From: Caryophanales bacterium UBA6356
Lineage (GTDB): Bacteria > Bacillota_I > Bacilli_A > RFN20 > CAG-826
Direction: 5' to 3'
NCBI GenBank assembly: GCA_002440125.1
Contig: DJRQ01000004.1
Span: 1-7,627 of the forward strand
DNA length: 7,627 nt
Shown: piece after piece, positions 5,589 through 7,627 of the stretch
Layout of the letters: every line of letters starts with the position of its first letter
Numbering within the stretch: the stretch's first letter is position 1
The notes under the pieces: model-generated
The model's input: the letters and a program-made list of their open reading frames with translations, nothing else
What the model was told of the DNA's origin: nothing
Database searches by the model: none
Translations under genes and position numbers: made by a program

Positions 5589-5852
5589 ATGTGGGATGTC
5601 CTTTTTACCAAGAATGCTGAAAAAGATAAGCCGAAATTGAAAGCAGCCGGTTTAGAGAAGAAAGCTAAGGCCTTGCTGGCATTGCTTTCTGAAACCCCAT
5701 TTCAGACACCTCCTTCTTATGAAAAGCTTGTTGGTGATTTGAACGGGTATTATTCCCGAAGAATCAATATCAAGCATCGGCTTGTTTATCGTGTTGACTC
5801 TCAAAAACATATCGTGATTGTTCATTCCATGTGGTCACATTACGAACGATAA
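5589..5852 (+). CDS. yoeB: YoeB/Txe-family mRNA interferase toxin
   Basis: An 87-residue toxin that in this family binds the ribosomal A site and cleaves mRNA during translation, held inactive by YefM. The signature segment GYYSRRINIKHRLVYRV (residues 53-69) is present. By alignment to E. coli YoeB the catalytic residues are kept: Glu45, Arg64, His84 and Tyr85, the last in the terminal SMWSHYER. Length is typical (about 84-90). It starts directly on the antitoxin stop, with no separate promoter. The TAA stop at 5850-5852 is one base before repeat R3, as compact as the relBE-like cassette. Confidence 0.95.
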   Translation: MWDVLFTKNAEKDKPKLKAAGLEKKAKALLALLSETPFQTPPSYEKLVGDLNGYYSRRINIKHRLVYRVDSQKHIVIVHSMWSHYER

Positions 5853-5853
5853 T

Positions 5854-5922
5854 GGTTCGGAAAAATCCCGCATCGCTCCGCCACTAAAAATCTACACGAC
5901 TCCGGTCGTGTTCTTTGTTTTT
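5854..5922 (+). repeat. Repeat R3: tRNA-Ser 3'-end-like sequence plus terminator
   Basis: Positions 5854-5883 (GGTTCGG, A run, TCCCGCATCG, CTCCGCCA) match R1 at 26 of 30 positions. The part after CCGCCA has diverged from R0-R2 but keeps AAAAATC.ACACGA and the hairpin. Confidence 0.75.
5894..5922 (+). terminator. Terminator of the yefM-yoeB cassette
   Basis: Stem ACACGAC (5894-5900) pairs with GTCGTGT (5905-5911), closed by a C(TCCG)G tetraloop of the UNCG class, followed by a T-rich tail interrupted by C and G. The stem bases differ from R0-R2 but remain paired. Confidence 0.8.
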
Positions 5923-5974
5923 CTTCTCTATGATTTATGGCATCTATGCTATAAAGTGCGTGGGAAATAATTGC

Positions 5975-6193
5975 ATGGAATTCAAAGATGAACTGAAGGC
6001 GTTTCGTAAATCGAATGGGCTAACGCAAACGCAACTCGCCAATAAACTTGGAGTCGGTTTTTCAACGATCAATCGTCTTGAAAATGGCCATTTTAACCAT
6101 AATTATGAACTTTTAAGCAAATCCAATTTATTGAAGGAAGAATTGAAAAAACAAATCTTATCCCTATTCAAAGAGAGAGTAACGATATTTTAG
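5975..6193 (+). CDS. Short XRE-type helix-turn-helix protein, probably a broken gene's 5' part
   Basis: A 72-residue ORF starting at the ATG at 5975; longer starts upstream add only low-complexity residues. Residues 5-45 form a Cro/C1-type HTH (FRKSNGLTQTQLANKLGV, then STINRLENGHFN), so it should bind DNA. The tail (about 50-72, ending KERVTIF) is not family-like. The coding signal appears to continue in the -1 frame from about 6160, as a DUF1016-like stretch. TATAAA (5950-5955) is a possible -10 box and no good ribosome-binding site is seen. It could be a genuine small regulator, but a truncated or frame-shifted remnant of a larger HTH protein is at least as likely. Confidence 0.55.
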   Translation: MEFKDELKAFRKSNGLTQTQLANKLGVGFSTINRLENGHFNHNYELLSKSNLLKEELKKQILSLFKERVTIF

Positions 6194-6288
6194 CCGATAT
6201 TTCTTCTTTAATTGAGAAGGCGAAACACGCTGCATACCAATCGGTAAATGTATTTTTGATTCAACGAAATTGGATGATCGGGAAACGG
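6160..6288 (+). pseudogene. DUF1016 (YhcG-like) N-terminal fragment
   Basis: In the frame of position 6184, residues starting NDILADISSLIEKAKHAAYQ and continuing SVNVFLIQRNWMIGKR closely resemble the N-terminal domain of DUF1016 (YhcG-like, predicted PD-(D/E)XK nuclease-associated) proteins. There is no start codon in frame, and the rest of that domain and the nuclease part are missing. At about 6289 the same frame runs into transposase-like sequence. It overlaps the end of the HTH ORF in another frame, so a single -1 frameshift would join the two. Confidence 0.6.
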
Positions 6289-6798
6289 AAATCATATGGC
6301 AAAAAAGCCATCGAATTGATGTTCATCGATCCTAAAATCATCGGAGATTGGATGGAAAAATACCGCGAAGTCGGAGAAGAGGCGATCAAGGACGTCCAAT
6401 TAGGATCATGACGACAAGGTTTTGGAGAGGGAATACAAAAAGCTTCTCGAGTATCTGGAAAGGACGAAGGCGGAGAACGAGTACTTTAAATAATCATTTC
6501 CCCTAGCTCTAGAAAGAAGAAGGCAATCCAAGAAAAAGCGAGGGTTATCAAAGGGCTCGGGGGGAAATGCAAGCTCTCGTTGCTTCTTGGAATATCCGGT
6601 CTTTCCAAACAGGCGTATTACTACGCCGAAAAGCATGCTTCCGACAAGGGCCGCAATGACAATTTTACGAAGGCCTGATCATCAGAATCCTTAATGAAAA
6701 CTATCAGAAGTACGGCGTTAGGAGAATAGCCGAGGCACGATAAGGGAGAGGTGAGGTGCCATAAGCTCCTTAAAAGTGACGCATCATCTGCCAATTGA
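6289..6798 (+). mobile_element. Degraded, truncated IS3-family (IS150-like) transposase
   Basis: Pieces of OrfA and OrfB of an IS3-family element lie in order but in several frames. In the frame of 6289, DPKIIGDWMEKYREVGEEAI (OrfA HTH region) ends at a TGA (6409-6411). From 6410 in another frame comes VLEREYKKLLEYLERTKAEN followed by EYFK and a TAA at 6491-6493, the OrfA leucine-zipper end. From 6511 comes KCKLSLLLGISGLSKQAYYY, the OrfB start, stopping at a TGA (6676-6678). From 6666 comes LIIRILNENYQKYGVRRIA. The tail to about 6798 shows a last weak match. At least three frame changes are needed and the DDE catalytic core is absent, so it cannot be active. No terminal inverted repeats were recognised, so the ends are approximate. 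Confidence 0.75.
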
Positions 6799-6854
6799 CA
6801 ACAGATTTGCTATTGACGACGCTACTTGCTCAAAATTAATCGATTCCTTTGATA

Positions 6855-6860
6855 TATAAT
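6855..6860 (+). promoter_or_regulatory. -10 box placed for a leaderless transcript
   Basis: A perfect TATAAT ends 6 nt before the ATG at 6867. Transcription would start about at the A of that ATG. No -35 is evident at 16-18 bp, and no Shine-Dalgarno lies between. Confidence 0.4.
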
Positions 6861-6866
6861 TTGAAT

Positions 6867-7358
6867 ATGAATTGGTTTAACTGCTATGGGCTTGCCATTA
6901 TGGCGGTCATTATGATTCCTAACATCATTTATGCAGCAAAGCATAAAAATCAAATGGTCGTTTACGATAACAGGGTGGCCATTGTTTTTGAGCAAATCGG
7001 CAGATATGGCTGTTTTGCCCTTATGATATTCAATATTCCGTTCACATATATCGGCTTTTGGTTTCCTTTCGGGGAAATATTTTACATAACCGTCAACGCG
7101 GCTTTGCTTTTGGGGTATTGCATATCTTGGATTGTGCTGTGGAATAAAAACGGTATCGTAAAAGCTCTGTTGCTTTCTATAATACCGTCATTAGTTTTTT
7201 TTGTATCAAGCATACTTATTGCAAGTATTCCTTTATTTGTGTTTGCCGTTATTTTTGCCGTAACGCATATTCTTATTTCTATAAAGAGCGCAAAGGCGGA
7301 AAATACGGACGAGCCGAAAATAAAAAAGAATAAGTTTTTTAACGGGCGAAAGAGATAA
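6867..7358 (+). CDS. Multi-pass membrane protein, conserved hypothetical
   Basis: A 163-residue hydrophobic protein. Predicted membrane segments lie near residues 5-24, 48-66, 69-93, 101-118 and 121-140, with a basic, lysine-rich tail (about 145-163). The segment EQIGRYGCFALMIFNIPF (about 42-59) and the start MNWFNCYGL recall a family of uncharacterised membrane proteins of Clostridia and other Firmicutes, about 150-160 residues long. That recollection is from memory and no function is known. The ATG at 6867 gives the usual length. There is no ribosome-binding site, and a TATAAT at 6855-6860 would make the message leaderless. The gene follows an IS remnant and is AT-rich, so lateral acquisition is plausible. 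Confidence 0.8.
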   Translation: MNWFNCYGLAIMAVIMIPNIIYAAKHKNQMVVYDNRVAIVFEQIGRYGCFALMIFNIPFTYIGFWFPFGEIFYITVNAALLLGYCISWIVLWNKNGIVKALLLSIIPSLVFFVSSILIASIPLFVFAVIFAVTHILISIKSAKAENTDEPKIKKNKFFNGRKR

Positions 7359-7391
7359 AACAAAAAGTTTTAATGTAAACGCTCAAAAAAA

Positions 7392-7627
7392 GTGTCCCTT
7401 ATATTCCGTTGGTCTTCCGCGTCTAAATTGATTGACGCATACGATATCCAATACGATAAAGCAGACAAGGCTACAGACCTTTCTTACGTAAAAAAAGTTT
7501 ACGACGATTTACCGATATTCGGCTACGACTTATACGATTACAACGCACTGTTCTACGCTGAAATTACAAACGGACTTCAAGAGAATTACAGCAAATACAT
7601 TTACAAATATTACAACATCGATTCCTC
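7392..7627 (+). CDS. Partial ORF of unknown function, open at the window end
   Basis: An open frame runs from just after a TAA (7371-7373) to the end of the window. The first possible start is GTG at 7392, with no Shine-Dalgarno before it. The peptide is rich in Tyr, Asp and Lys (for example DAYDIQYDKADKATDLSY and KKVYDDLPIFGYDLYDYN), which looks like true coding sequence. I do not recognise the family. The missing start suggests an internal or 3' fragment of a larger gene whose 5' part was lost, rather than a complete gene. Confidence 0.4.
   Translation, partial: MSLIFRWSSASKLIDAYDIQYDKADKATDLSYVKKVYDDLPIFGYDLYDYNALFYAEITNGLQENYSKYIYKYYNIDS

Noticed and set aside
3092..5912. CRISPR-like repeat array
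   Set aside because: There are only four copies with gene-sized, unequal gaps, and no cas genes. The spaces are coding modules.
3680..5922. Integron attC sites separating the cassettes
   Set aside because: The repeats lack the paired RYYYAAC/GTTRRRY boxes and the bulged long hairpin of attC, and no IntI-like gene is present. The similarity is to a tRNA 3' end and a terminator.
6406..6636. Minus-strand open frame of 76 codons
   Set aside because: It lies antisense to the IS3-family remnant, which explains the plus-strand similarity better.
7356..7372. Terminator after the membrane protein gene
   Set aside because: The TAAAAC/GTTTTA stem is almost entirely A-T and has no following T tract, so it is unlikely to terminate transcription.

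Overview
The window reads as a piece of a moderately low-GC Gram-positive (Firmicutes/Bacilli or Mollicutes-related) chromosome. This rests on strong AAAGGAG/GGAGG ribosome-binding sites, sigma-A-like promoters, tRNA genes with encoded CCA, short GNRA-loop terminators and the gene families present. The standard code is used: Trp is TGG and TGA acts as a stop. The species cannot be named from sequence alone.

Positions 1-2865 look like ordinary backbone. They hold tRNA-Met(CAU) with its own promoter and terminator, a small three-helix membrane protein with a C-terminal SH3/KOW-like tail (385-954) and its terminator, and oligoendopeptidase F (pepF, 1096-2865). Next come tRNA-Ile with the rare anticodon UAU and tRNA-Ser(UGA), in tandem.

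Positions 3098 to about 5922 are the striking part. The 3' end of tRNA-Ser plus its terminator recurs, more or less degraded, three more times: near 3680-3750, 5198-5276 and 5854-5922. These copies delimit compact modules, each with its own operator and promoter. The modules are (A) a ribbon-helix-helix antitoxin with a RelE-type toxin, (B) a solitary AAA_14/DUF4143 ATPase preceded by three copies of the palindrome TAGAATTCTA, and (C) a YefM/Phd antitoxin with a YoeB toxin. I read this as a tandem array of non-autonomous cassettes, mainly toxin-antitoxin, accumulated at the 3' end of tRNA-Ser. No integrase is visible in the window.

After the fourth repeat the array decays. There is a short XRE-type helix-turn-helix ORF, a frame-shifted DUF1016 (YhcG-like) N-terminal fragment, and a truncated, multiply frameshifted IS3-family transposase remnant (about 6289-6798). 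An AT-rich cargo follows: a multi-pass membrane protein (6867-7358) and an orphan coding fragment running off the window. Both read like acquired DNA.
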